A DNA stretch of 64,000 nucleotides from Parus major (lineage: Eukaryota; Chordata; Aves; Passeriformes; Paridae): contig NC_031768.1 of NCBI RefSeq assembly GCF_001522545.3, forward strand, positions 4,017,088 through 4,081,087, written 5' to 3'. Positions 46,980 to 59,074 of this stretch are shown in pieces (position 1 is the first letter of the stretch; each line of letters starts with the position of its first letter). The position numbers and the translations under genes are program-made. Under the pieces are notes generated by a model. The model was not told where the DNA came from, did no database searches, and saw nothing but the letters and a program-made list of their open reading frames with translations.

Positions 46980-48150
46980 CACTGAAAGAGCTTTAAACTA
47001 GATTTGATGGAGGAAGGAGATAAACCAGGCTGGCTAGAGCTAAGCCTGGGGGGACACATGGATGTTGGAGTGATGATGATGATGATGATGAGGTCCTGCT
47101 CTCTGCCATGTCAGTGGAGATAGGGGACAGAAATCCACGTGGCAGAAAAGACACAAGGATTATTCATGTGTGGGAATGGTCACCACCAAAGGAGGGTGGG
47201 AGCATCAACAGCCCAGCTGAAATTCACTGTCATTCACAGAACAGAAAACTGGGGATACGTCATAAAGTCACCTCAGGACATTCATCTGCACCAGTGCCCA
47301 CAGCGTGGCCAACAAACCACGCTCCTGCTCCAGGAGAAGCAGGAAGACACTGCACAGCTGGAAAACCAGGATATAGCTGCAATCCTGGAAACATGGAGAA
47401 TTGGCTTCCACACTTGGAGTGCTGGTGTGGATGGCTGTAACTCTTCAGAAGGGAAGTGCAAGGCAGGAGAGGTGGTGGGGTGTGTTAGGGAGAGTTTTGG
47501 CTGCCTAGTGCTATATAATGGTGATGAGAGGGTCAAGTGTTTATGGGTAAGAGCTGGGGAAAGATCAAATCAGATGTGGTGGGGTTCTGTTACAGAGCAG
47601 CCAGACAGGGTGAGGAAATGAGTAGAATATTCTGTGGACAGCTGGGAGAAGTCTCACCATTGCTAGCTCTTGTTCTCTACAAACTTCAGCTTGCCAGATT
47701 TCTGCTGGAGATACAGCACAGCAGAGAGGAAACAGTCCTGGAGGTTCCTGGAGTGTGTGGGAGGCAATTCCTGACACAGCTGGTGAGGGAACCAGCCAGG
47801 GGCAGTGTCCTGCTGGACCTGTTTGTTAACAGAGATGGACTGCTGGGGATGTGATGGTTGAAGGCCATTTGGGGCAAAAAGATAATCAAATTATAGATTT
47901 TTTTTCAATTCTTGGAGAAGTAAGGAGTGGGATCAGCACAACATCTACCTTGACCTTCCAAATGTCAGACTTCAGATTTTTTAGGAGCCTGGTTGACAGA
48001 AGAGGCTGTGCTGAGGGACAAATAAATTCAGGAAGGCTGGAGATTCTTCAAGGAGGAAATCTTCAAGGCACAGCAGGAATTTGTTCCCTTGTGATCAAAG
48101 ATGAACTGGTGGGAAAGAGATTTGTGGGTTTGGTGCTTTCCTGCTGAAGG
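46980..48150 (+). pseudogene. Decayed CR1 LINE, ORF2 endonuclease region
   Basis: Translation in three successive frames gives a broken copy of the CR1 apurinic-like endonuclease at the start of ORF2. Frame one (about 47,330-47,530) has AILETW, the TWSAGVDG stretch and CVRESFGCLVLYNGDERVK. Frame two (47,545-47,850) has GQLGEVSPLLALVL, then FLTQLVREPARGSVLLDLFV. Frame three (47,851-48,110) has VEGHLGQ and then SILGEVRSGIS. At least two frameshifts are needed to follow it, and the conserved GDFN catalytic block reads YKLQ, so the enzyme is dead. About 46,980-47,290 is probably 5' leader. The reverse transcriptase part and 3' tail are missing, unlike the 3' fragments elsewhere. Confidence 0.85.
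47072..47092. repeat. GAT trinucleotide repeat
   Basis: Seven GAT units in a row lie in the presumed CR1 leader. They probably arose by slippage after insertion. Confidence 0.9.
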
Positions 48151-51100
48151 TACCAACATAAACCAACAATCACATGACAAAATGCAAGGACATGTAAGAG
48201 AGAGGCTGTTACAATTTAGTCCAAAGGACAGAGAGAAGATCAATCAATATTTATTACTAAAAAACTCTTCTGGGAATTTCTGCGCTTTAAAGGATGCAAA
48301 AATTTGTCCTTGAGGAGTGACAAAAACTGCTTTTCTAGAACAGTGGCCTGACTGGAATCCAAATCCTAGCTCTAAAAGTTCAGGAATATCCAAAATCAAT
48401 ACCCTTAGCATGGTCTCACAGATTTCTGTGCAGAATTCTCATTCCATGTATTAACTGAGAAGACTGTGAGAAAAGCGAAAGAGAGAAGAGGCTACTCCAA
48501 AGCAACCTCCAGTTCTCTGGAAAACAATAATTGGGATAATAATGGGATTTACATTTGATATCTGAGACAAATTTTCCCTAGTAAATAATTCAGTTTTCTG
48601 TTTCACACAAGCAATACACATGGAGTGTGTGGCAACCATAAGAAGACATGTTTTGCATTTTGTTTTTTAAGCTGAATTTTATCATAACCTAATTTACTAA
48701 GTTACATTTTCCACTGGTCTTATTATTGCGAAAGTACAAAGAAGTCACAATTCTTGCAGTATGTTTGCCAGGCAATAATATGCAGTGTATTCACCCAAGA
48801 GTACTCTGTATTAAGTCGTATTTTTGGGTTTATTGTCTTAGGGTTGTGTTTCATTCTGAAGGTCAAAGAATTGTCAGGAAAGTGAAGGTGTTACCCTGCT
48901 AAAGCCATTCTCCTTAGTCATAGTACTGTGACTACTGTGACATTAACCATAATGCAATTAATTACTAATTTAAACAAGGCTTTGTCCTTCTATTTTTACA
49001 AGTTCAGTTTAGCTCATTCCCAACCCATCTTCTGATCTGTGCAAAAGAAAAAACCACCTCACTGCCTTTTATAACAGCTCTCATCTGTGTGCTTGAGGGG
49101 CAAAGGAAGGAGAATTTCCTCATAATTCCGAGTCTTGCTCTAAACCTTCATGCTGTGTTGAATAAAGAAGCAGGACCCATTTTTACGTTCATTTTAAATG
49201 TGTTCTGCATTTCTATTTATGGAAGCCATTCAATGTGTGCAAATACCTCATTCCTTTGAACCCTGCTGTATTTCCATTCTTGCTCAATAATTAAAACAGA
49301 TAGTGATTACCCTAAATAAATACCAAAAGCTCTGAGTTTGGGTTTGATTTTCTTTTTTTTTTTTCTTTTGTGCACCTTAAATTGGTCAGCATTTATTCAT
49401 TTTTGTCATGTGGGCTTTGCATTTGACAGTGCTTTGGGAGACCATCTCTAATCTCCAGTACAGCACCAGCACTACACCTCACTGCACTTCCTGAAAGCAC
49501 TTAATCCATATTCATACTAATTAATTTCAACTTTCTCCTTATATGGTACTTAACTGAACTCATTTTTTACCTTCCATTCTTTTTAACACTAATCCTGTAA
49601 TAAACTGGAGCTCCTGTAGCCATTTTGACAATCATACAAAACAGAGTTATTGTAACTCAACCCTCCTGAAAATTATTCTGCCTTCTCTGGAATATGCACA
49701 AAGATGCTGTATGACCTTGAGCACTCACTGGCAAATGACCTTGATTATTCTTTCTAAATCCTATATTGATTTAGTAAGAATATTTCTTAAGAGATTTAAC
49801 TGTCTTAATTTAACTGTATTGTACTATCCATTTTATTAATTTTCTTTTTTTTATCATTATTTTTTTAAAAGATCTTTGATATTAAGTAGAAAACAATATT
49901 GTTTGAGACAATTTTTCTTCACTAAATAAACACATATTATTGAATTATCCCTTTAAATCTGATTACTAAATTATCTCAATAACGATTTACTCTTGTCTTG
50001 CAACTATGGGATAAAAATATCCTTTGAAGTTTTCTGTGCTCTTAATAATAGGCTAAATAATGCCACGATGAAATCCTGTTTCTCACTGAAGTCATTGGCT
50101 GCCACATTACTCATTATTTCTTTTACTAATTCATTACTAATTACTGCAGAGCCCAAGAGACCTGGTCACAGACAAGAAAGGGCAGCACTGCACGAATATT
50201 GAGCAAAAAAAGTTTCTTCTTTCAGATTAAAATGGAAATACTGTCAAAACTGGTGACAGATATATTTCAATAAGATACATACTTTCACTCACCTTCCTAC
50301 CTCATGAAATGTTATTCATCTTGGTTTAAATTATTCTTGGTTTAAAATATTCAAGTATTTATTTTCAGTTACTTTAATAAACATTGATTTATTTTAAAGA
50401 GTAGTTTTATTTTTCTATTTCAGCAACCCCATTTAGTACCCTAAAAGGATAGGAATGGACTATCAGTCTCACAAACACCATTTATTAATCCCAGGTGTTA
50501 TATTTTTTTGTGAATTAGGATGGTGAAGAAAAGAACTCATTTGATCCCATCCTACTATTGACCTTGACTTGCTATCTTGACTACTCCTGACTATTCTTGA
50601 CTATTTTTTGACTATTGACTTGCTTTCTTTCCATTCTGGTATAACTGACATGAAAATTAACTACTGAATAGCACTTGATGAATTATTCTCCTCTCTGTGA
50701 TTTTACTGCTTTAGAGGCATCACATCCCAGGTGTTTGTAAGGTTACCCTTCCAAAGTTTCATAGGATTTCTCTTGCCAGAGGATACTCAGCCCCTAAAAT
50801 GCTGTCCTAGGAAGCACAAGCCCGAGAAAAGTCTGCAGAGCCCAGTCATCATCACTTTAAAACATAAATACAAAAATACTGCATTTTTCCCCCTTTTTTT
50901 CACCCCCTCACCATCCTGTTATCACAAAGAAAAATGAAAGCAAAAAGGCCACGGAGTACAAGGCTTGAGAGAGTACTGAGATGCCATTCCTTCTCATTTG
51001 GTCCCAAATCATTGTATATTTCTAGCAAACACCTGAAGGAAATATCTTTAATTCTCAGAGCTGAGGAGGAGGAAAGGGAACCTTCAGGTAATGGCAAACC

Positions 51101-51539
51101 ATTTTACAAGACAAACCATTTTACAAGACATATGCTTAGCTTACAGGGGAAGAGCAGTGGTGACACACAGGTTAAAAAAAAAAAGAAACAAAGCAGAATT
51201 GTGTTAAATAATATAAGTAAGGTAAAGATTAAGTTGTTTTAATGATAGAAACATGATCAAGCAGGTTAAAAGACAATGGAATGAAGAACATTGAGATTTT
51301 CTGCTGGGCCCTGCACTGACAGGAGGAGAGAACATTCCAATGCATTTCTGGTTGTTGAACATTTCTTCTGCTTTCATTGATCCTGTGGTGTTTTGCATTT
51401 CCCAGGCACGTGCTGCTGCTCGTTTGACACAGCAAGTTGTTGACCATATGCTTAACAGAACGGGGTACTTCTCACAAGAAATCTTGTCTCCTGATAAAGC
51501 CATTGTTGACAGATTTAAAAGTTGTTTTTTTTTCTCTAG
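48151..51539. other. Non-coding stretch with small duplication
   Basis: No gene is supported. A 17-bp unit (CAAACCATTTTACAAGA) is duplicated in tandem at 51,095-51,128. A loose TTGACTAT-type repetition lies at 50,558-50,625. T-rich runs occur near 49,350-49,370 and 49,845-49,870. Confidence 0.5.
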
Positions 51540-51811
51540 AGAGGGATTGTGTGCAAGTAGCTGCACTGAGAGTTCTGTGTTGATTGTCTTGCAGTCACGT
51601 TCAGATCCAGCCCACTCAGTTTGTTCCGACTGTCACCCGCTGGATTCTGAGAGCCACGACTGCAGATTCTCTCACTGGCATCCAACCAATAAATCTGACA
51701 AACAACATTTGTTATAAGGAGGACCAGCTGAGGTCTGAAAAATCTCTTTGGCCTCTATTTGAGGTGGAGATTCTGCAAGCAAAATTTAGTTCATAATTCC
51801 TCAGACAGCAG
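51540..51811 (+). other. Candidate transcribed exon, probably non-coding
   Basis: On the plus strand a strong acceptor (a run of T then TCTCTAG) is followed 272 bases later by the donor CAGCAG|GTGAGTGA. An inner acceptor, GATTGTCTTGCAG, would start the exon at about 51,596. Open frames cross part of it (70 codons ending at 51,796) but no frame stays open to the donor with a recognisable product, so a long non-coding RNA exon is the more likely reading. It could also be a chance pairing. Confidence 0.25.
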
Positions 51812-53206
51812 GTGAGTGACAGTAGAGACCCCCTTGCTCTCTGCTGCCTTTATTCCCCTCACAGCATCAGCAGACATGGAAAGTAATTCAAAAAATATTG
51901 TCAGGAAATTTAGTAGATCATGCTCGGGAGGGAAAGCAGAGATGGGAGGTGTGGGAGAGGATTATGCATCACATGTGAGTAATAACACTTCTTCCAAGTG
52001 AGGGGAAAAACAGTTATGTAACAGAGAGAGAAGGGAAAACAATCAAACCTGAAGCAAATCTCTGTGTGAAATGTTTTCCATTTTACCATTTTTGTCTCTG
52101 CTTTAGGAAGATTTAGGAACTGAGAAGGGTAATTAGGAAACCATGGAAAGATAGGAGTCAAAATTCAATAAGTGTTTTCTTATGAAGTGCTGGATTTGGT
52201 CAAAATCTCAGAGAAGCTCACCCTGAGGAAGTTGGTGCAGATTATCAATGATTAAAGTTTTGGGGAGTTCATCCAGGTCTCTGAGTCCCAGAATACTGAC
52301 ACATCAGTACAAGGCACACAGCAAACAGAGAGAAGGTTGCCTTTCCCTGAAAAGATTTTGCTTTGTTTATTGAGGAGATTTACCACAATCATTGTCTTGT
52401 GCCACTGCTGAGCTTATTCCAGAATGCATGAATGGAATCAGGTGGAACACAGACCCCTTAAGGTAGGGAGTGAGGACTGTTCCTCTTGGCCAGATTTGGC
52501 CAAAGAATATTTTGGCCACATGGACTGACAGAACTTCCTCACAGAGTCCTGAAATAGGGGAATGAGAACCCACTACAGCTCCCAGTTCTTCTCCCACATG
52601 TTCTTGCCCCGCCTGACCAAAAGCTCCATGCACAGGCAGAGCTCTGTCCTGGGCCAGGATCCTGTGAAAGGCACAGATTTGGCCAATGGAGGAGAACAGC
52701 CAGACAACCTGATGGAAGCTGAGTGCTTTGGGTAGACTCTAGAAGGCAAGTCCCTCAGGATTTCACCCACAGCACAGGTGCAGGCCTACATTTTAAAAGA
52801 AAACTTTCAGCACTGTCTTCAGCAAAGCTGATTTCCAGGTCTAATTCCTTCCCAGCATTTGCTGCAGCAGCTCTTAGATAACATGCAGGAAACAAAAGAC
52901 ATGTTGTTGTACCAGGATTTTGAAGAAGTTATTCATTGCTATACTTAAGTTGAGATCTGTGAAGAAACACATGCGGCGTATTTTGAGAATGTGCTATGCC
53001 AGGTTACCCTAAGTCACAGTGTGTTTAAACAACCACTTTATTCTGCCATCTGGTACATGATAGGTTTCTGATAAATACGTGCCTGCGCTTTGACTGTGGG
53101 ATGCTCACAAGAAAAGAGACTGTATTTTTCCAAGATGTTTGTCTAAGTCTCAGACAAACAACTTTGGCAACGTGAAGGAGCTTTCTGTGGGTGCAGCAGT
53201 AATCAC
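51812..53206. other. Non-coding stretch
   Basis: No exon or clear repeat is seen. The block 52,370-52,770 is a little richer in G and C and might be a decayed repeat, but I cannot name it. Confidence 0.45.
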
Positions 53207-53680
53207 AGATTCATAGAATGGCTCAGTTGGAAGGGACCTGAAAGATCACTTAGTTCCAACCCCTGCCATGGGCAGGGACACCTTTCACTGTCCCAGGTTT
53301 CTCAGAGCTCCAAACAGGCCCTGGACACTTTCAGGGATGGGGCAGCCACAGCTTCTCTGGGCAATCTGAGCTGAGGCCTCAGCACCCTCACAAGAATTTC
53401 TTCCTGATATCTAATCTGACCCTACTGTCTGTCAGTTTAAAGCCATTCCCCCTCTTTGTGTCACTCCAGGCCCTTGTAAACAGTCTCTCTCCATCTGGAA
53501 GGCCACAATTAGGTCACCCTGAAACTTCCTTTCTCCAGGCTGAACAATCCCAATGCTCTCAGCCTTTCCTCACAGCAGGGCTGCTCCATTCCTCTAATTA
53601 ACCTGGTGACCTCTTGACTCACTTCAGCAGATCCATGTCCTTCCTGTGTTGGGGACACCAGAGCCCTTCTCTTTAATTTT
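53207..53680 (-). repeat. CR1 LINE, longest intact 3' fragment here
   Basis: Read on the plus strand it starts ATCACAGATTCATAGAATGG with TTGGAAGGGACCTGAAAG. It continues through CCCTGCCATGGGCAGGGACA, CCACAGCTTCTCTGGGCAAT and CTTCCTGATATCTAATCTGA, and runs on to TTTCTCCAGGCTGAACAATC. That is the 3' region in reverse, about 470 bases and nearly continuous. Low divergence suggests a fairly recent insertion. No coding frame survives. Confidence 0.93.
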
Positions 53681-53691
53681 CCTCCCTTTAG

Positions 53692-53757
53692 TCCTCCCAC
53701 ACACCCCAAAAATAGTGCCTAGACAGCATGAGGGGAACTCAGAGTATTGCCATAGAG
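53692..53757 (+). other. Candidate short exon next to a CR1 (weak)
   Basis: A very good acceptor (CTTTAATTTTCCTCCCTTTAG) is followed after 66 bases by the strong donor ATAGAG|GTGAGTGAA. The frame open at the first base meets a stop, so it would be non-coding or a start exon using the ATG at 53,728. The acceptor lies at the edge of the CR1, where antisense CR1 pyrimidine tracts can act as acceptors. The case rests only on splice-site strength. Confidence 0.2.
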
Positions 53758-55138
53758 GTGAGTGAAGCTCAAACAAATGTAGGCAATTACAGGCTGGATT
53801 TATGTATAGCCAAAATCAACATTTGCCTTAGGCAGCTGACTGCTGAGCACCCCAGGGTCCCTGCTTTGGAGAGTGAGAGGAGAGACAAGGTCCAGCACTT
53901 GAGCAACCTCCAAAGTCCTCTGCCACTGCTCTCCCACCTGGTTTCTCACTGCTCACTTCTGTTTGCCTTTGTGTGCTGCAGGGGAAGGCCTTGCCCCTGC
54001 CCTGTCCCCTTTCCTCCTCACACAGCAGCAACAGTTCAGGTGAGAAAAAGCTCCTGAGACCACAGCAGGAGGAGGATGCTACTCAGAAGGAAGAGGGGAT
54101 TTGGTCAGGAATGTGCAGATAACGTGGTCAAATTTATATTAAACCTGCTTTTGCCCATACCTTTGATAGCAATTCTTTAATTAACCTGAATTACTCATTC
54201 ACAACACCTGGGGCAAGAAGGAAAATCTCCTGTACCAGATGGGAAGCAGTCACAGATGAAGAAGCTGGAGGTTTTCTTCCAGAAAATTATAATCTTGGGG
54301 ATAAGAAAGAGAGGGAAATAATCCTATGAACACCAACAGCAGTCCAAGGCCTGCACAAGCCCCCACAAACCCCACAGATCTCTCCCAGGATCACAGGAAT
54401 TTCAGGAACCCATCCAAATATCCTTCTTTTATCTGCAAGCTCCTGAAGCTGTGGTCCTATTCCAGCCTACATCATCCAGTTCTCCTCAGGGGTTCATCTT
54501 AGCCTTCCTCCACTCTTTAGTGCCATCAGAACTGGCCATATTTCCCCCAAAGCTGCCCTCATTCAGCTTTGCCAACACCACTGGAAAACCTCGAACTCTC
54601 CCCAAGATTTTTTTTGCTTTCCATAGATGTGGCAATGTTGCTGCAGTAACGTGGTTCGGTGCAGGCTGCAGAGTCTGCCCACAAACCTGGTAAACACTCA
54701 GGTTTTTAAACTGAACAGACAGAGCTGTGAGGTCATACAAACAATTCCACACATTTTTATGGACCACAGTTCTGGTATATATGTGTTGAGCAACTAAGAG
54801 CCTTTCTGGCCTGGACAGTATCATCAGACAACACTTCAGAGAATATTTTATTGACAATAACACTGTGTAATGCAGAATGGATCATATGGCTGTGGTCTGA
54901 TCCCAAACACAACACCTCTTGCATTCTCTTTCCTTAAACTTCAGATTCCAAGGATTTGCCTTCTGAGCTTTGCTCTGTATTTCAACCTCATCTCAGTATA
55001 TGAGGCTTCCTGAAAACATAACCTCTTCATACTTATCACTATGGAGACTGACAAGCATTTAAGATAAAATACAAGAGGAGCAACCCAACCCCATGCTCTC
55101 CAAATTGTGGGAGTGCTGCCATATCCAGCCAGGCCATT
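53758..55138. other. Non-coding stretch
   Basis: No gene or named repeat is seen. Open frames at 53,728-54,057 (plus) and 54,486-54,863 (minus) have no recognisable content. Confidence 0.45.
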
Positions 55139-55272
55139 CACAGATTCCCAGAATTTTGAGTTGGAAGGGACCTACAATGATCATGGAGTCCAAATCTTAA
55201 GTAAATGACCCATACAGGGATTGTACCCACAGTCTTGGTGTTAACTGCACCATGATCCAACCAACTGAGCAT
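55139..55272 (-). mobile_element. tRNA-Ile-derived SINE with CR1 tail (TguSINE1 type)
   Basis: Read on the minus strand, the element starts with GCTCAGTTGGTTGGATCATG, matching the D-arm of tRNA-Ile, including a box A region. It then has GGTGCAGTTAACACC where the anticodon arm lies and GGGTACAATCC as a slightly altered box B. After this head comes a CR1-type tail, seen on the plus strand as CACAGATTCCCAGAATTTTG and TTGGAAGGGACCTACAATGA. This joining of a tRNA-Ile head to a CR1 3' end is the design of the songbird SINE mobilised by CR1 enzymes. The polymerase III promoter boxes have substitutions and it is probably silent. It is not a functional tRNA gene. Confidence 0.85.
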
Positions 55273-55567
55273 TGTCACACGTCATCAGAGATGTCACCAG
55301 TCTTGGCCAGTGTCTGACAAGGCTTTATAAGAGCTACAGAGTGCAAGAAATAAACGCCCTCAGGACTAGGATGAAAGTTAATTAGTTCTTAATTTATATC
55401 CTGAAGTGTGAGTGTTGAGCTCTCATAAAACTTCATCCTTCACAAAACAAGTGCTTCCATTTTTCATACTCTGCTGCAGCTCTTTTCACTGCTATCAGCA
55501 TGCTGTTTAATAATATCTTGTAGCAGTAGGTTTTTCTATGAAAAAGAAAAGCAGAGAGCTTTTTTAA

Positions 55568-55770
55568 TGTTAGGAGGAGATTCTTCACTGTGAGGGTGGT
55601 GAGGCACTGGAGAAGAGAAGCTGTGGATGCTCCATCCCTGGGGGTGTCCAAGGCCAGGCTGGATGGGGCATTGAGCATCCTGGTCTAGTGGAAAGTCTGC
55701 CTGCCCATGGCAGGGGCGTGGAATGAGATGATCTTTAAAGTCCTTTTAACCAAAACCATTCTGTGATGTT
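55568..55770 (+). repeat. CR1 LINE 3' end
   Basis: The plus strand shows GTGAGGGTGGTGAGGCACTG, CCAAGGCCAGGCTGGATGGG, CTGCCCATGGCAGGGGCGTG and ACCAAAACCATTCTGTGAT. It is a standard 5'-truncated copy of about 200 bases. The minus-strand open frame at 55,433-55,678 lies mostly inside it. Confidence 0.92.
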
Positions 55771-56255
55771 ATAAGTTACATCAGAGGGTTTTGTGTGGAA
55801 TAATATGAGGAAAAAGAACCTGCTAGAAGATTTTGAAGCTGTTACCATCATCTCCATCAGACTTCCTCTTACAGACCTGCCATTCTTCCCGTTATACATT
55901 TGAGGAACGATCTACTTTTGCTCTGTATAATATACTCTGTCAAGGAACATTTTCATGCTGCTAATCATTTTCATTGTCTCTACTGAGTCATTCCTACTTC
56001 TTCCCCCTTGCTTGGGTGGGACAATCAAAACAGAGCAGTGCTCGGGGTTGGCACATTTCACCCTTTGTTGTTTTTCCCCGAGCGCTGCTGTCCGACCTTG
56101 GGAGAGAGTTGTGTTGTTCAGGTTTGCACTTCTGTCGTTTCCTGAAGTAGTCTCAGTTATTTGTGAACACAAAACCTCCGAGTTCCTCTCCCTGGCGCGC
56201 TCTGCCTCGCTTTGCTGAAGGGAACATCTTGAACTCTTCACATGCGTTGACTCAC
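55771..56255. other. Non-coding stretch with a few clustered CpGs
   Basis: CpGs cluster around 56,075-56,215 (for example CCCCGAGCGCTGCTGTCCGA and CTGGCGCGCTCTGCC). This is too small and weak to call an island but is unlike the flanks. It would be the start of the intron after the candidate exon to its right, or part of a small regulatory element. Confidence 0.35.
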
Positions 56256-56361
56256 TGTGACGGATGAAGTAGGATGTGACATCCCACTTGCAGCTCCCCA
56301 GCATAAACAGTGGGAACATAATAAGAGCTCCCATCTGCCTCGTTCCTTTGCTCCCCCGAAA
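56256..56361 (-). CDS. Candidate coding exon with hydrophobic segment, product unknown
   Basis: On the minus strand a strong acceptor (GTCTTCATTTTACTTTCAG) is followed by 106 bases open from the first base, then by the donor CACA|GTGAGTCAA (phase 1). The peptide, about 35 residues, contains MGALIMFPLFMLGSCKW, a hydrophobic stretch that could be a signal peptide or part of a membrane segment. An ATG at 56,334 might also serve as a start, since the frame continues through the donor as a 160-codon open frame (55,912-56,394). I recognise no family. Splice-site quality is the main support. Confidence 0.27.
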
Positions 56362-59074
56362 CTGAAAGTAAAATGAAGACCAGGAGTCATTCACATCTTC
56401 ATTCAGAGAACAATCGGATCAGAAAGCAATCCACATCTTCAAGCAGGTATCAATGATGAAGCTATGTCACGATTATTCCAAGCAAAAGCGGAATTCTTAC
56501 ATATGCATGGAGGGGATTTGTTCCTGGTATAATTTTATGTCTGCCTGGAGATGTTTTGCCCACAGGTTGGCTTAGGTTCCACATCACATGCTGGTCTCTG
56601 ACAGTGCAAACTGAAATTTATCTAAAGGGAAAAGAAGGGATGTGCTATTTCTTACCACAGCGTGGCTTTAGCAGGAATAAAATAATCTTGGGGGATAGAA
56701 TCCATTCCTTGACCTGATTTTCTCTGTAATTAAGGAATGTGCAACAGTTCACCAAAAGTCTCAATAGAACTGCAGTGTCTACAAACGTTTTTAAAGGTAC
56801 CCAACTGCAACACAATAAACTGTAATTTTTCCATTTCCTGTTGCTACTTCAAGACAGTGAATGCCACCCAGGGCTTTAGTTACCAGGAATGGAAAAATAA
56901 TTCATGCCCAAAGCAACAGGGAGAAAAAAAAGTCTATAAAATGAACTCGAAAAAATACCATTTTGTGGTGATACATAAAAAACTTCCAAAACCCAGCTGA
57001 GATTTAAGCCATGTAAGTCCAAAGTACTCTAAGTGCTTTGACAGAAAAGATGTAAGGCATTATTTAAAATCAAATTCAACCTCTATATAGTTCTACAGGA
57101 ATTTGACCTATTCTATTTCATTTTATTACTGGTACTTGATAGGTTGGGGTATTTCTAAGATATGATAACTAGAAACCTTATGTTCTCTCACTTAAATAAA
57201 ATAATTGAAATAATTTATTTTTAAAATATTTGCTTAAATTTTTTAAATTGTTGAAATAACTTGGTTTGGTAAGTTCCTTACTAAATAAAATACTAAATTA
57301 GATTAAATACTTTTTTTTTCTAGTGAGAAAATTATTCCCAAAGAGCAATTAGATGTGTGTTTTGGGCAGTGGCTATGTCTACATAAATCCACCAATACAA
57401 AAATTGAAAAAAACCACAATCAACTGTAAAGAGCAACATTTTTTCTCCTTCTTATCATATCAGAAGGTACATTGGAGCAGCTGTGTTTGACCAGATCAAA
57501 AGCTCACATGGGATGAAAGCTCTCCCACTCCAAGTGGTGGATGCCCTGGAAAGGACACTGAGCAGTGTCCCCACTGTCCCAACAAACCACACAGGTCCTC
57601 AGCCTCAGCTGCATCTCAGCTTCTTTTTTTGACAAAGCTATGCCCATGAATTTTTGATCCACTTTTTTTTTTTTCTTTCAAGTCTTAGTTTAATCTCCAC
57701 TGCATCCTGTGGCTGTGAACTCTATAATACAAATGAAACAGTCAAGGAAAATCTACTTTTCGTGTGCGTGTCTTAATGTATTACCTAATAATCTTTCTGG
57801 GTATCACCTAATTTTGGTATGATAAGAAATCCCAGAACCTATTCCCTATTTACACTGTTCACAATATCCATGTTACACCTGTTAGTGCTGATTTCATTTC
57901 CAAGATAAAAATACAGCGTACTTTATTCTCACTCAACAGACAAGTTACTCTTCATCCTTGGCCATCTTTCCTTCCTTTCTCCATACCTTTTTTATTCACT
58001 GAGGTTCTATCTGAGGAACCATGACCAGAACTGTAAAATGTTCAGGATATAAATACACCAAGGAGTTTAGCACAGACACAAGGTTTTCCTTTCCAGTTTG
58101 TATTTCTTTCTTTTTTCTTTTTTTTTTTCATGATCCAACTTGCTTCTTTGAACCCTACAGACAATGAGATGATGCTTTCAGAGGATTATTCACAATGATT
58201 TCCCTAAGGACTCTTTAGTACTATCTAATTTAGAGTCTATTATGCTTCTGCTTAAAATTATTAGATATATTGTGTACAATCCTATCCACTTCACCATTTA
58301 GAGTAATGGGCTACCAGTTTCACCAACTTTATCACTACCCTTCCACTTATTAGCTACTGGATCACTGGGCAACAGATGCAGCAGTATCTTGGGACAGTAT
58401 TTTTAACAATGTCAGGCAGAATCCTTGGCCCAGATATACAGTGATCACATGACACACACAGGAAATTCAGTTTACTAACACATTACCATGCAATTTTCTC
58501 TTACAGTCTTAATTCTGTTCCTTGTAAAAGTTTCAGCTTAGATTCAGGAAAATTATTGTTAAACAACAGGTTTTCCAGAATAGATGATATCGCCTCTTCC
58601 TAGATATTTTCTCTCTGGATATTCTTTTCCACCCATTTCAGTCCCATTTATCTGTTCATTGGCTACACCACATATGGAAGTTTATAAGTCTGATCTTGCA
58701 TTTCTTTGTGATAAAGTATAAAATGGCATGCACATGTAACAGACACGAGATTAATCCTTATTTTAATAAACAGCTGCATTTCTTCGTGTCAAATGAAAAT
58801 GTCTCATATAAATAGCCTGTTGTGACAGACTGTTACATAATTCATTAAAAATATATTCGATTATGCATTTAGATATTTGTGGAAACCTTTTTTTAATTAG
58901 TCATTTCAACACACTCATCAAACCCTATAAAAGGTTCTTCTATACACTGAGGTCTTGTTGAGAAAAAATATTTACAGCTGCAGAATGGATCCTGTTCAAA
59001 GGTGCAGTAAATCAAAAAGGTTTTAGGAAGGTGCTTGAGGAGGAACCAGTAACATTGCTTTTCCAGAAGAAATT
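56362..59074. other. Non-coding stretch
   Basis: No exon or transposon is recognised. T-rich runs occur at 57,308-57,320, 57,661-57,675 and 58,110-58,130. The sequence is strongly AT-rich. Confidence 0.5.

Noticed and set aside
55203..55270. Possible tRNA-Ile gene on the minus strand
   Set aside because: The tRNA-like part has altered boxes and anticodon arm and is fused to a CR1 tail, so it is a SINE head and not a functional tRNA gene.
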